Below are positions 1 through 6,918 of a stretch of 11,964 nucleotides of DNA, piece after piece (the first letter of the stretch is position 1; every line of letters begins with the position of its first letter). A program made the position numbers and the translations under genes. Source of the DNA: Candidatus Peribacter sp. UBA2144 (GTDB lineage: Bacteria > Patescibacteriota > Gracilibacteria > Peribacterales > Peribacteraceae). The stretch spans positions 1 through 11,964 of the forward strand of contig DCXE01000027.1 in NCBI GenBank assembly GCA_002328295.1, read 5' to 3'. Below the pieces are notes generated by a model. The model was not told the origin of the DNA, did no database searches, and worked only from the letters and a program-made list of their open reading frames with translations.

Positions 1-2
1 GG

Positions 3-1160
3 TTTGAAAGTAATCCTGATGTTAAGTTGATCATTGTAACTTCGGAGATCGGAGGAAAAGACGAGGAACTGATTGTGGAAGCCATAAAGAAAGGAGAACT
101 GACTAAGCCGATAGTCGCCTGGGTATCCGGAACTTCGGCTGAGTGCTTTCCAAAGGATGTCCAGTTTGGCCATGCTGGAGCATGGGCAGAAAGCAAAGCA
201 GAAACTGCAGAGGCGAAAAATGAGCTGCTCAGATCCGCCGGAGTTTTAGTCCCAGAGAGTTTCGAAGGGCTTGCAGAAACTATACGGAATGCCTATCAGA
301 AGCTAAAAAATGAGGGTAAAGTCCTCGACCAAATGGAACCAATTGTGCCAGAAATACCGGCTGACCGCTCCCATACGCATTTGCAATGCACAATAAGCGA
401 CGATCGCGGTGAAGAGGCTAAATATGGGGATAGGACGATTTCTGATTTCATTAGAGAAGGGTCTTTGCCAAAGGCAATTGCCAAGCTCTGGTGGAAGACT
501 GAGCTTAGTCCTCCGACTCTTGAATATTTGGAAATGATTCTGACAGCCGTAGCAGATCACGGTCCCGCAGTTTCCGGAGCTCATAACGCAATAGTTTCCG
601 CAAGTGCCGGCAAGGACACAATGAGTGCACTTTGTTCGGGACTTTTGACAATTGGACCCCGATTTGGAGGTGCTGTGGACGGAGCTGCTCAGGCTTTCTA
701 CTTTGCACACAAGAACGGACTAGGCCCTCAGGAATTTGTTGACGAGATGAAAGAAAAGGGAGAACGAATTCCAGGAATCGGACATAAGATAAAAAGCATT
801 CATAATCCTGACTCAAGGGTTGCTGAACTTTCGAATTTCGCTGAACACAATTTTCCGAACATGCCTGTTACTAAGTTTGCAAGGGAAATTGAACTGATTA
901 CTACTGCAAAACGTTCGAATCTGATATTGAATGTGGACGGCTTTATCGGAGCCAGCCTTGTGGACATTCTGTTGCCGCAATTGCCTGAAGAATTGAGAGA
1001 AAGTTTCTTTGAAACAGGTTATTTGAATGGACTGTTTGCGCTTGGTAGATCAGTGGGAATTCTTGGTCACATTTTTGACCAGAAAAGACTTCAAACCCCC
1101 CTCTACCGCCACCCACAAAAAGACATAATGTATGGAGAAGGCACACAAACAATGATGTAA
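3..1160 (+). CDS. aclA: ATP-citrate lyase, C-terminal part (5'-truncated by window edge)
   Basis: The enzyme cleaves citrate with CoA and ATP to acetyl-CoA and oxaloacetate. The frame is open from base 3 with no start, so the gene begins outside the window; the TTG at 27 lies inside conserved sequence and is not a start. Counting from that TTG, residues 1-100 are the end of the succinyl-CoA-ligase-alpha-like domain, with the phospho-histidine motif QFGHAGA (His49, codon 171-173). Residues about 120-377 are the citrate-synthase-like domain, with DHGPAVSGAH (His178/His186), GIGHKIKSI (His253) and LNVDG (Asp304), the positions of the catalytic residues in human ACLY. The protein ends shortly after a DQKRL..LYRHP motif, as the family does. 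Whether it is a fused chain or the bacterial large subunit (aclA; plants name the subunits the other way round) cannot be told from here. The membrane-protein gene starts 11 nt after the stop. Family assignment is very secure. Confidence 0.95.
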   Translation, partial: FESNPDVKLIIVTSEIGGKDEELIVEAIKKGELTKPIVAWVSGTSAECFPKDVQFGHAGAWAESKAETAEAKNELLRSAGVLVPESFEGLAETIRNAYQKLKNEGKVLDQMEPIVPEIPADRSHTHLQCTISDDRGEEAKYGDRTISDFIREGSLPKAIAKLWWKTELSPPTLEYLEMILTAVADHGPAVSGAHNAIVSASAGKDTMSALCSGLLTIGPRFGGAVDGAAQAFYFAHKNGLGPQEFVDEMKEKGERIPGIGHKIKSIHNPDSRVAELSNFAEHNFPNMPVTKFAREIELITTAKRSNLILNVDGFIGASLVDILLPQLPEELRESFFETGYLNGLFALGRSVGILGHIFDQKRLQTPLYRHPQKDIMYGEGTQTMM

Positions 1161-1170
1161 ACTTGTTGCC

Positions 1171-2571
1171 GTGGAAAAGTCATTGAGAATTCTGACCGTG
1201 CTGACGTTTGTAATGGCCTCTTTTGCTGCCTTAGCCTTCTTTTTCCATGACATTGAATCCACTCCTCAGACGGATATACATGTGATCAAGTACTCTGATA
1301 GTTTTTTGAAATCGATCGAGGACGGAACAGTTGGAGATTTTGCACTTGAGATGCGCAAGTATCCTCTTTTCTATACAGCAAGCTTTTCTGCTGCCAGAAA
1401 AATTACTGAACCAATTTTCACACTGCCCGTTTTGAAGAATATGCCTCTCCACCAACAGCTTTACGCTGTCGGGCGGTTATTCACTTTACTTTTTGCAATT
1501 GGAATCATCATTGTTCTTTTTAGATTGTCCAAGATGCTTACTGGAAAACCGCATGCTGCAATTTTGATGCTTTCAAGCATCCTTTTTATAGTCTTCTCGA
1601 CAGCAATACGCCCGCACATTCCGGTTGCCTTCTGGACATTACTTAGCTTTATGTTTGCTGAAGAATTTAAGAGAGAAAAATCAGCCAAATGGAAACTGAC
1701 TGCATCTTATGCAAGTGCAATAATGGCCTTCGGAACCTTGCAAAACGGTTTTTTCGCTTTTCTGTTCCCGTTTTGGGCTCATGCAACCAGTAGTAAACGG
1801 CATTGGATAAAGGCCGCTATTGTTTTGGCTGTATGCACATCGATTGTAATAATAATTGGATACCCATTTATATTTAATACCGCAAACAAAGTTGGATTCG
1901 ATCTGGGACATAATTATGGGAACGCATGGGACGGTTTCGGATTTGTGACGCTGGGCACAACTATGTCGGGCAGCGAATTGATACTTGGCTTTTTCGCAGT
2001 TCTGAGTATTGCAAAAATTATCAAGGATAAAAATGTAAATGAGATAAACAAATTTGCCCCCGCAATGGTCTTTGTATCTGCAATCTTCTTAATTTTTGGA
2101 ATGTATGGCGGAACTGCTCCGAGATTTTTTATGATCACTTTACCTTTCATTGCATTGATTGGAGCCTTAAGTTTCAAAGAAGCTCCCATTAAAGCAAAGA
2201 TAGCTGTTCTAATAATTATTATTCTGTTGAACGGACGTCTAACTCAACTAGCGCTAAAACCGAACACTTATCAGATAGCAAGCACGTACTTGAATGAAAA
2301 TACACAAGGAATGCTTGGTACGGATTTGCCGTTTCATTATTTATCGATACCTTACGAACGATTTGCATCAGAAGAACAGCAGCACTTGATCGAACATATT
2401 GTGACAAATGCCGGTAAGCATGATATAGATGATATGACAACGTGCCACGAAGTAATCTCGTCCAGATGGGACAATGATATGTTTCTATGGACAGAAGTGC
2501 CTTGGGGCTTATTCAAAATATGGCAAGCGGAGCGCCTTGGACCAAATTTAGAAGTTCTGTGTAAAATATAA
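1171..2571 (+). CDS. Polytopic membrane protein, probable GT-C-type glycosyltransferase
   Basis: A 466-residue integral membrane protein with about nine or ten hydrophobic segments, near residues 6-25, 100-119, 127-146, 149-163, 177-201, 212-236, 266-285, 295-313, 317-335 and 342-354. A long loop (26-99) separates the first two, and the C-terminal tail (about 360-466) is soluble. This layout, with a large first loop holding acidic residues and the motif YPLFYT, then a short RPH motif before a helix, resembles GT-C enzymes (PMT/ArnT-like) that use lipid-linked sugars; no canonical DE pair is obvious. The start is a GTG, because the frame meets TGA at 1153-1155 and the first ATG is codon 15. 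No Shine-Dalgarno sequence is seen. Its start lies 11 nt after the citrate lyase stop, so co-transcription is likely, but no functional link is evident. It could instead be another multi-spanning family; the enzymatic call is inference. Confidence 0.6.
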   Translation: MEKSLRILTVLTFVMASFAALAFFFHDIESTPQTDIHVIKYSDSFLKSIEDGTVGDFALEMRKYPLFYTASFSAARKITEPIFTLPVLKNMPLHQQLYAVGRLFTLLFAIGIIIVLFRLSKMLTGKPHAAILMLSSILFIVFSTAIRPHIPVAFWTLLSFMFAEEFKREKSAKWKLTASYASAIMAFGTLQNGFFAFLFPFWAHATSSKRHWIKAAIVLAVCTSIVIIIGYPFIFNTANKVGFDLGHNYGNAWDGFGFVTLGTTMSGSELILGFFAVLSIAKIIKDKNVNEINKFAPAMVFVSAIFLIFGMYGGTAPRFFMITLPFIALIGALSFKEAPIKAKIAVLIIIILLNGRLTQLALKPNTYQIASTYLNENTQGMLGTDLPFHYLSIPYERFASEEQQHLIEHIVTNAGKHDIDDMTTCHEVISSRWDNDMFLWTEVPWGLFKIWQAERLGPNLEVLCKI

Positions 2572-2594
2572 ATAAATAGTTATACAATGTACTC

Positions 2595-2807
2595 ATGTTT
2601 CATATATTTAAACATAGGCCTCCTTTGTACACGCGCTTTAGTGAAAATCTTCTTTGGAGTGGACTTTTTTGTGTCATCATGGGAATAGCAATATTATCTG
2701 TACCTGAGCTTCTGGAGTTCTTAGTTTCCGTTGCTTTCCTAGTACTCGGAATATCCTTCCTCACTGCATGGTGGAAGATGAAGAAGATGGGCGGCAATCA
2801 AAGCTAA
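2595..2807 (+). CDS. Small two-helix membrane protein (DUF308/HdeD-like by pattern)
   Basis: Seventy residues with a basic, aromatic N-terminus (HIFKHRPPLYTRF), two hydrophobic segments at about 21-38 and 42-60 separated by a PELLEF turn, and a Lys-rich end (WWKMKKMGG). The helix-proline-helix-glycine pattern recalls one repeat of HdeD/DUF308 membrane proteins, but this is pattern resemblance only and no function is claimed. It starts 23 nt after the preceding membrane-protein gene and has a TACAAT hexamer (2583-2588) six bases before the ATG, so it may have its own leaderless promoter. The TAA stop (2805-2807) overlaps the complementary TAG stop of the histidine kinase gene, leaving no room for a terminator between the convergent genes. 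Confidence 0.6.
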   Translation: MFHIFKHRPPLYTRFSENLLWSGLFCVIMGIAILSVPELLEFLVSVAFLVLGISFLTAWWKMKKMGGNQS

Positions 2808-4126
2808 CGTTCCAATGGTATTTCAACTCTGAATTCCGTTCCCTCGTTTACCTTGTTGCTGAATTTAATTTTTCCTCCAAGTTCTTCTACTGCTCCTTTT
2901 GCGACATAAAGCCCCAAGCCATTTCCATGAACCTTGTTGGAAACGTTGCTTGCACGGAAAAGCTGCGAAAACATCAGGTGATGTTCGCTTTTTGGCACTC
3001 CACAACCTTCGTCTTTAACAGAATATTTTAGAGCATTTCCGCTGACTTCCGCTGTTAAAGTGACCTTAGATCCTTTGGGAGTATATTTAATAGCATTACT
3101 CAGAAGATTCATTATTGTCATTCTCATTAATCTTTTATCCAATCTTGTATTTGGAAGCTCTGGTTGCACATTCTTTATAAATTCAATCCCTTTCTCTTGT
3201 GCCTTTGGATCCATGACATGCATCACTTCTTTGAAAAAATCGTCCAAATTAATAGGGTTTCTTTTTGCATGTATACTTCCCGCCCTCAGCCTGGAAGCAT
3301 CTAAAAGAAGACCTACTGTATCAGCCAAATTATTCGATACTGATTCAATTGTTTTTACGTGCTCTTTTTGCTCATCAGTCAATTCTCCAACATCACCATC
3401 TAGCAACATTTCCGTATACCACTTCATAGAAGAAACCGGAGTTGCAAGCTGATGACTGACAATGCTCATGATTTCATGCTTTTGCCTTTCCACTTCATGC
3501 TTAAGCCCAATGCTTTTTTCTAGCGTTCCAGCCAGAACCATTACCAAAATAGTAATCAAGAAAGACAAACAAAGAGCACTGATAGCAAATGGCATAAATT
3601 TTTCTTTCACAATATCTTCGAAGTTTTCAACATGCACTTCTATAGCTAGAAGTAGTTCCACATTTTCAGCTGAATTTAGAATTGGAGAATAAGCAGTTAC
3701 TCGAAGTTCTTTATGTTCGTTTTCCAGTATATACGTAGAAAATGATTTATCTGACGCGGCATATTCACCAACATCTCTCGAGTGAACTATTTTAACATCA
3801 TCTATATCCGGATGAGTATTCTTTATCGTATTCAGTCGATTTTCGATCATTGGATTTTTCCATTGTTCACTGTTTTCAAGAAGCAGCGCATACTCTTCTC
3901 CAAACTGCAAAGCTCCAACCGAAATAGTAGACGAAGCTCTATCCATATAATTCTCTATTACTAAGCTCTTTGTTATTGTAAAAAGTACATATATCATCGT
4001 CAGCGAAAGAGCAAAACATGTAACTAAGACAATCACGCCTCGCTGGCTGGTGATAAAAGCAATTATTCCGCCCGGTTCGGACTCATGTTTTGGACTTTCA
4101 AACTTTTTGTTTTTTTCTTCTTTCAC
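2804..4126 (-). CDS. Membrane sensor histidine kinase
   Basis: A 440-residue two-component sensor kinase. TM1 (about 31-52) and TM2 (about 178-200) bracket a roughly 125-residue external sensor region of no type I recognise. The HisKA domain carries the phospho-acceptor His225 in SHQLATPVSSMKWY. The HATPase domain has the N box NLLSNAIKY (Asn340/Asn344), G1 DEGCGVP (372-378), an F-box-like MFSQLF (385-390) and G2 GNGLGLYVA (401-409). All catalytic motifs are present. The start is GTG: a TGA is immediately upstream in frame and the next ATG (codon 44) would remove most of TM1. TAAAAT (minus strand, 4138-4133) precedes the GTG by 6 nt, suggesting a leaderless transcript. No response regulator is in the window, so the partner is unknown. 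The neighbouring TrmB-like gene is separated from it by the four-helix-bundle unit. Confidence 0.93.
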   Translation of the reverse strand: MKEEKNKKFESPKHESEPGGIIAFITSQRGVIVLVTCFALSLTMIYVLFTITKSLVIENYMDRASSTISVGALQFGEEYALLLENSEQWKNPMIENRLNTIKNTHPDIDDVKIVHSRDVGEYAASDKSFSTYILENEHKELRVTAYSPILNSAENVELLLAIEVHVENFEDIVKEKFMPFAISALCLSFLITILVMVLAGTLEKSIGLKHEVERQKHEIMSIVSHQLATPVSSMKWYTEMLLDGDVGELTDEQKEHVKTIESVSNNLADTVGLLLDASRLRAGSIHAKRNPINLDDFFKEVMHVMDPKAQEKGIEFIKNVQPELPNTRLDKRLMRMTIMNLLSNAIKYTPKGSKVTLTAEVSGNALKYSVKDEGCGVPKSEHHLMFSQLFRASNVSNKVHGNGLGLYVAKGAVEELGGKIKFSNKVNEGTEFRVEIPLER

Positions 4127-4132
4127 TCACAT

Positions 4133-4138
4133 ATTTTA
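4133..4138 (-). promoter_or_regulatory. -10-like hexamer of the histidine kinase gene
   Basis: On the minus strand TAAAAT lies six bases upstream of the GTG start, so initiation would fall at or next to the start codon. No convincing -35 box is seen 16-18 bp further upstream. The assignment rests on position and a 5/6 match to TATAAT only. Confidence 0.35.
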
Positions 4139-4223
4139 GCACAAAACCCAATATCTAACCATGCTGATGTATATTTCTAGATATAAGACAATAATTCTAA
4201 TACTTATCCACAACCCAAATTCT

Positions 4224-4245
4224 AAATCCGAAATACGAAACAAAT
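4224..4245 (+). repeat. Left 22-bp inverted repeat flanking the four-helix-bundle gene
   Basis: This 22-bp segment matches the reverse complement of 4640-4661 with a single mismatch (A instead of C at 4235). It lies 36 bp beyond the stop of the four-helix-bundle gene, in an AT-rich spacer of short CCGAAAT/ACGAAAC units. Together the two copies bracket the conserved bundle domain. Confidence 0.75.
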
Positions 4246-4281
4246 TAGAATAACAAAATATAAAATTCCGAGCCCTACCAA

Positions 4282-4728
4282 TCATTGTGAATTTCTCAAA
4301 ATCGCACCAAATATTAATACCAATTCTTTCGACTCCATAAATAATCTTTCCCCCTCTTTTCTATTAGAGGCACAATTATCCAAAATTACAGTTAACCAAT
4401 ATGCACTTTCCTTAGCTTCTTTTCTTGATATTTTAATTCTCATCCTAAAGTCTTTCTTTCCCAGATTTTCATTTGCTTCAATGTAATTTGCTCCTATCGA
4501 GCCAGAAGATCTTATCAATTGTTCACAGGCATCTTTAACCACCATTGTTCTTGGAATTTGTTTTATATATCTTCTAATGTCAAGAGTAAACTTTAATGTT
4601 CGATCCTCTAGATCATATGTTTTGTTTTTCGGATTTCGGATTTGTTTCGGATTTCGGATTTTATTTTTACTACTTCCATTGATAGTATCCAATTTTCTAC
4701 TATCTAGTTCATAGTTTTTATATTCCAT
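4282..4728 (-). CDS. Four-helix-bundle protein (23S rRNA IVP / Avd-like)
   Basis: The family domain starts about residue 38 with YDLEDRTLKF and continues through the diagnostic RSSGSIGANYIEANE and KKDFRMRIKISRKEAKES segments to a C-terminal helix. This is the four-helix-bundle family that includes proteins encoded in 23S rRNA intervening sequences and the Avd accessory proteins of diversity-generating retroelements. The biochemical role of stand-alone members is not established. I chose the ATG at 4728; the frame extends to a TTG at 4746. Residues about 1-37 are low-complexity, with a duplicated IRNPK encoded by the repeat array at 4626-4661, and are probably not part of the fold. The gene overlaps the 3' end of the TrmB-like gene by 11 bp. 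It ends in TGA, which argues against UGA recoding. Inverted repeats around the domain suggest it arrived as a unit. No rRNA or reverse transcriptase is present nearby. Confidence 0.88.
   Translation of the reverse strand: MEYKNYELDSRKLDTINGSSKNKIRNPKQIRNPKNKTYDLEDRTLKFTLDIRRYIKQIPRTMVVKDACEQLIRSSGSIGANYIEANENLGKKDFRMRIKISRKEAKESAYWLTVILDNCASNRKEGERLFMESKELVLIFGAILRNSQ
4626..4661 (-). repeat. Right inverted repeat and 18-bp tandem duplication inside the gene's 5' end
   Basis: Two tandem 18-bp units (4644-4661 and 4626-4643 on the minus strand) differ at one base and are built of AAATCCG repeats. Bases 4640-4661 are the inverted partner of 4224-4245 (21/22 match). The array is translated in the low-complexity N-terminus of the four-helix-bundle protein, giving the duplicated IRNPK. 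Confidence 0.8.
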
Positions 4729-5719
4729 ATCCAACAATAACAACAATTAAAATGCACAAAGCCAATACAGAAATCCCTCTTTTCTCTTTTATCCATCCAT
4801 TCGCAATCTTTCGAAATCTGCCCCTCTTATTAACAGATGGAACCGGAATGCAATTTGTTTTTAGACTCGTTAATTCCAAATGATTCCATAATGTCGAGAA
4901 TGTTTTTCGTTCTTCTTCGGCAAGCTCTGGATAGTGTAGAATTGTTGCTTTATTCTCCGAGCAACTAAAACAGGCTATTGCATCTTTTGTAATTATTTTT
5001 TCAAAAGTAACCGGGAATCTCTGTGCCGGCACTATTAATGTCATTCTGTTTCTAAGATGATCTTTTGACTTAATTTTTCTTCCTTCGGCAGTATCTTGAG
5101 TAATTACACGCGAAAATATCCCATTATTTTTTCTTATTTTATCAAACATACTTCTGTATTTAAGCATTTGATGATCTTCCCCTTCAGACGTTATGGGTAA
5201 GTAATGTAATACTTCCTTTTGATCTACAGACATGATTAGAACTTGCATGTACATATCTTCGATAGCAGATTCTCCTTCAAAATGCTCAAGCTCCGGCCTG
5301 CAAAGCTCTTCTTTTAGGGAAGATAGAAATACCTCGAAGTCATGCTGTTTTCTATTGATCATTTCCTTTCTCTCTCTGGATTCGTTGTGCATCCATTGTC
5401 TTATAGAGGAAATTGTTCCGACCAAATATTTGGGTACTCCGTTAATCACTTCGCGTCTGATTAAACCTCTTCCTCTGAGCTTCTTTACTGCTCGATCAAT
5501 AACACCGACGCTCTTTCCAGTCTTTGCACAAAGCATTCGAACAGTTAAAGTACCGTCTTCTATTAGGTGAGTGATAATTAATATCTCAGCGACCGAGAAG
5601 CCACTTTCTTGTAGATATGCCTGTACTGTTGAGGGGAACTTATCCAGACAAACCCTGACGATACTCGCTTTTGACAGTTTGTAAAGTATTTTCTCCAATA
5701 TACTTATAGAACAGCACAT
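4718..5719 (-). CDS. TrmB-like winged-helix regulator with C-terminal membrane tail
   Basis: A 333-residue protein. Residues about 40-100 form a winged-helix DNA-binding domain of TrmB type: SGFSVAEILIITHLIEDG, then TGKSVGVIDRAVKKLRGRGL as the recognition helix region, and a KYLV wing. A charged helical linker (about 105-140) follows. An effector-like domain begins with HFEGESAIEDMY, matching the 'eGkegi' start of TrmB C-terminal domains, and runs to about residue 285. After a basic stretch (KRGRFRK, WIKEKR) the last 18 or so residues are purely hydrophobic (VLALCILIVVIVGYG), a plausible tail anchor. TrmB proteins are usually soluble sugar-responsive regulators; the membrane tail here implies a membrane-tethered regulator, which is inference. 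The ATG start has no clear Shine-Dalgarno sequence and a later start is possible. The stop overlaps the next gene. Confidence 0.75.
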   Translation of the reverse strand: MCCSISILEKILYKLSKASIVRVCLDKFPSTVQAYLQESGFSVAEILIITHLIEDGTLTVRMLCAKTGKSVGVIDRAVKKLRGRGLIRREVINGVPKYLVGTISSIRQWMHNESRERKEMINRKQHDFEVFLSSLKEELCRPELEHFEGESAIEDMYMQVLIMSVDQKEVLHYLPITSEGEDHQMLKYRSMFDKIRKNNGIFSRVITQDTAEGRKIKSKDHLRNRMTLIVPAQRFPVTFEKIITKDAIACFSCSENKATILHYPELAEEERKTFSTLWNHLELTSLKTNCIPVPSVNKRGRFRKIANGWIKEKRGISVLALCILIVVIVGYGI

Positions 5720-5807
5720 GAAAATATCCGATCTACTTATTTATTCAGGTTTTACCCTTTAAATTAGCCTTTTAAGTATATCCTAAGATTCAAATATTAG
5801 TCCTAGT

Positions 5808-5939
5808 CTATTCTATCGTCTCAACAACATCTTTACTAATATGCCCCTCATCATGCAATTTCTCGGCGGCCTGGGCAAACGTACACATTCCATCCTTCTT
5901 GCCTGATTGAAGAACCGAGCCAAGCTCCTGCAATCGATT
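5808..5939 (-). pseudogene. pilT: Detached C-terminal tail of pilT after the in-frame stop
   Basis: Reading straight on in the pilT frame after the TAA gives 43 sense codons and then a TAG (5808-5810). The translation begins NRLQELGSVLQSGKKDGM and ends with an EKLHDEGHISKDVVETIE helix. This is the family's C-terminal region: the 'I.SVIQTG...GM.T..QAL..L...G.I' pattern of PilT proteins. With it the protein would be 340 residues, about normal for PilT. It has no start of its own and is counted as the severed end of the gene. Confidence 0.85.
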
Positions 5940-6830
5940 TTATCTGATAATATTTGCTGTTGCAGGTGTGTTGACCAGACATTCCCTGAGAGCAATCCTT
6001 CCGCCTCCTTCTTTTGGAAGAAGCCTCTGGGCAACAACTGCTTTGAGTGACAATGATAATTGAGACCTGATCTGAGGCTGTTGATGAGAAGGAAACATAT
6101 CGATAATTCTGTTTATTGCCTGAACCGAGTTTGGAGTATGCAATGTTGCAAAAATCAGATGACCGGTTTCTGCGAGCGTTAGGGCGGCACTGACAGTTTC
6201 TATATCTCTCATTTCTCCAACCATTATGATGTTTGGATCCTGCCTGAGTACACGCTTTAGAGCTTCCGGGAATGAATGAAAATCTTCACCCAATTGGCGC
6301 TGCCTGATAATTGATTTGCCTGCAGGAAACAAAAATTCAATTGGATCTTCCATTGTTACAATGTTTTTTGAATGACTCTCGTTAATGTGCTGAATCATAG
6401 CAGCAAGGGATGTTGATTTTCCTGCGCCGGTTGGACCCGTGAAGAGTACAAGACCTTCATTAAGAGAACACATTCCTTTCATTTGCTCATCGAACCCGAT
6501 TTCTTCCAGAGTAGGAATCTTTGTGGGAATTATTCTAGCCACAAGACTCAAATTCCCCTTCTCGTAGTGGCAATTAACACGAAGTCTAAGACCATCTTTG
6601 ACCTGATAAGACACATCTATTTCCAAATCTTCCTGAAGTTTTTTATAGTCCTTAGGATCCAAAGCCGCTTCAACGAAACTTTGAGATTCTTGCTTGGTTA
6701 GCTTTTCCTGACCCTGTTCCACCAAAACACCATCAATCCTGAATATTACAGGATGGTCCACAGCAATATGCACATCCGAAGCTTGGGCCTGCGCGGCTGA
6801 GGAGAACACTTTGTCTGGATTTTGTGTCAT
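5940..6830 (-). CDS. pilT: PilT-type twitching-motility ATPase, truncated by an in-frame TAA
   Basis: A cytoplasmic hexameric ATPase that powers type IV pilus retraction. The N-terminal PAS-like domain has ASDVHIAVDHPVIFRIDG (17-34). The RecA-like domain has Walker A GPTGAGKST (132-140), Asp box TMEDPIEF (159-166), Walker B NIIMVGEMRD (200-209) and His box TGHLIFATLHT (222-232). The frame stops at residue 296, in NTPATANIIR, where PilT proteins normally read an AIRNLIRE-like motif. The TAA (5942-5940) sits exactly at the Glu position, and 43 further codons of PilT-like sequence follow in frame. A single G-to-T change from GAA would explain it. All ATPase motifs are intact, but retraction may fail because the AIRNLIRE helix is known to matter for PilT function. 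A TTGAGC-17-TATAAT promoter ends 7 nt before the ATG. No other pilus gene is in the window. Confidence 0.92.
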   Translation of the reverse strand: MTQNPDKVFSSAAQAQASDVHIAVDHPVIFRIDGVLVEQGQEKLTKQESQSFVEAALDPKDYKKLQEDLEIDVSYQVKDGLRLRVNCHYEKGNLSLVARIIPTKIPTLEEIGFDEQMKGMCSLNEGLVLFTGPTGAGKSTSLAAMIQHINESHSKNIVTMEDPIEFLFPAGKSIIRQRQLGEDFHSFPEALKRVLRQDPNIIMVGEMRDIETVSAALTLAETGHLIFATLHTPNSVQAINRIIDMFPSHQQPQIRSQLSLSLKAVVAQRLLPKEGGGRIALRECLVNTPATANIIR

Positions 6831-6837
6831 TACTAAT

Positions 6838-6866
6838 ATTATAGCCTATTTTCGCATTTCGCTCAA
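6838..6866 (-). promoter_or_regulatory. Sigma-70-type promoter of pilT, likely leaderless
   Basis: On the minus strand, -35 TTGAGC (6866-6861), a 17-bp spacer and a perfect -10 TATAAT (6843-6838) are followed by only 7 nt before the ATG at 6830. The transcription start should fall on or beside the start codon. There is no Shine-Dalgarno sequence, which fits a leaderless mRNA. Confidence 0.7.
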
Positions 6867-6878
6867 TTATATAAAAAC

Positions 6879-6918
6879 CCTAAACTCTAAGTTCTATATT
6901 CTAAGTTCTAAACTCTAT
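6879..6918. repeat. Degenerate short-period repeat between pilT and the chorismate-mutase-like gene
   Basis: The spacer is filled with variants of CTAAGTTCTA and CTAAACTCTA. The unit CTAAGTTCTA occurs at 6887-6896 and 6901-6910, flanked by CTAAACTCTA-like copies. It reaches the 3' end of the upstream gene. No coding or hairpin function is evident. Confidence 0.6.

Noticed and set aside
27..29. TTG as the start of the citrate lyase gene
   Set aside because: The frame is open upstream to the window edge, and the residues before it (NPDVK, then LIIV) match the family, so the gene is truncated by the window.
303..816. Minus-strand frames of 103 and 135 codons inside the citrate lyase gene
   Set aside because: The plus frame is an unmistakable ATP-citrate lyase; these are shadows with no domain pattern.
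2768..3452. Plus-strand frames of 87 and 130 codons opposite the histidine kinase gene
   Set aside because: The minus strand encodes intact kinase motifs over this whole stretch, and the plus frames have no coherent domain.
4282..4284. UGA recoded as glycine, as in some candidate phyla
   Set aside because: This TGA ends the four-helix-bundle protein at the family's normal length, and no gene in the window contains an internal TGA.
4626..4661. CRISPR-like repeat array
   Set aside because: The units are 18 bp, directly adjacent and without spacers, and no cas genes are present.
5940..5942. TAA as a reassigned or programmed readthrough codon
   Set aside because: Other genes here end in TAA, and no readthrough signal is seen; a point mutation or sequence error is simpler. 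Kept as a finding only for the interruption itself.
5813..6037. A 74-codon minus-strand frame overlapping the pilT tail
   Set aside because: It is the shifted frame of pilT. The true pilT frame reads through the same bases with family-like sequence, so a frameshift explanation is not needed.
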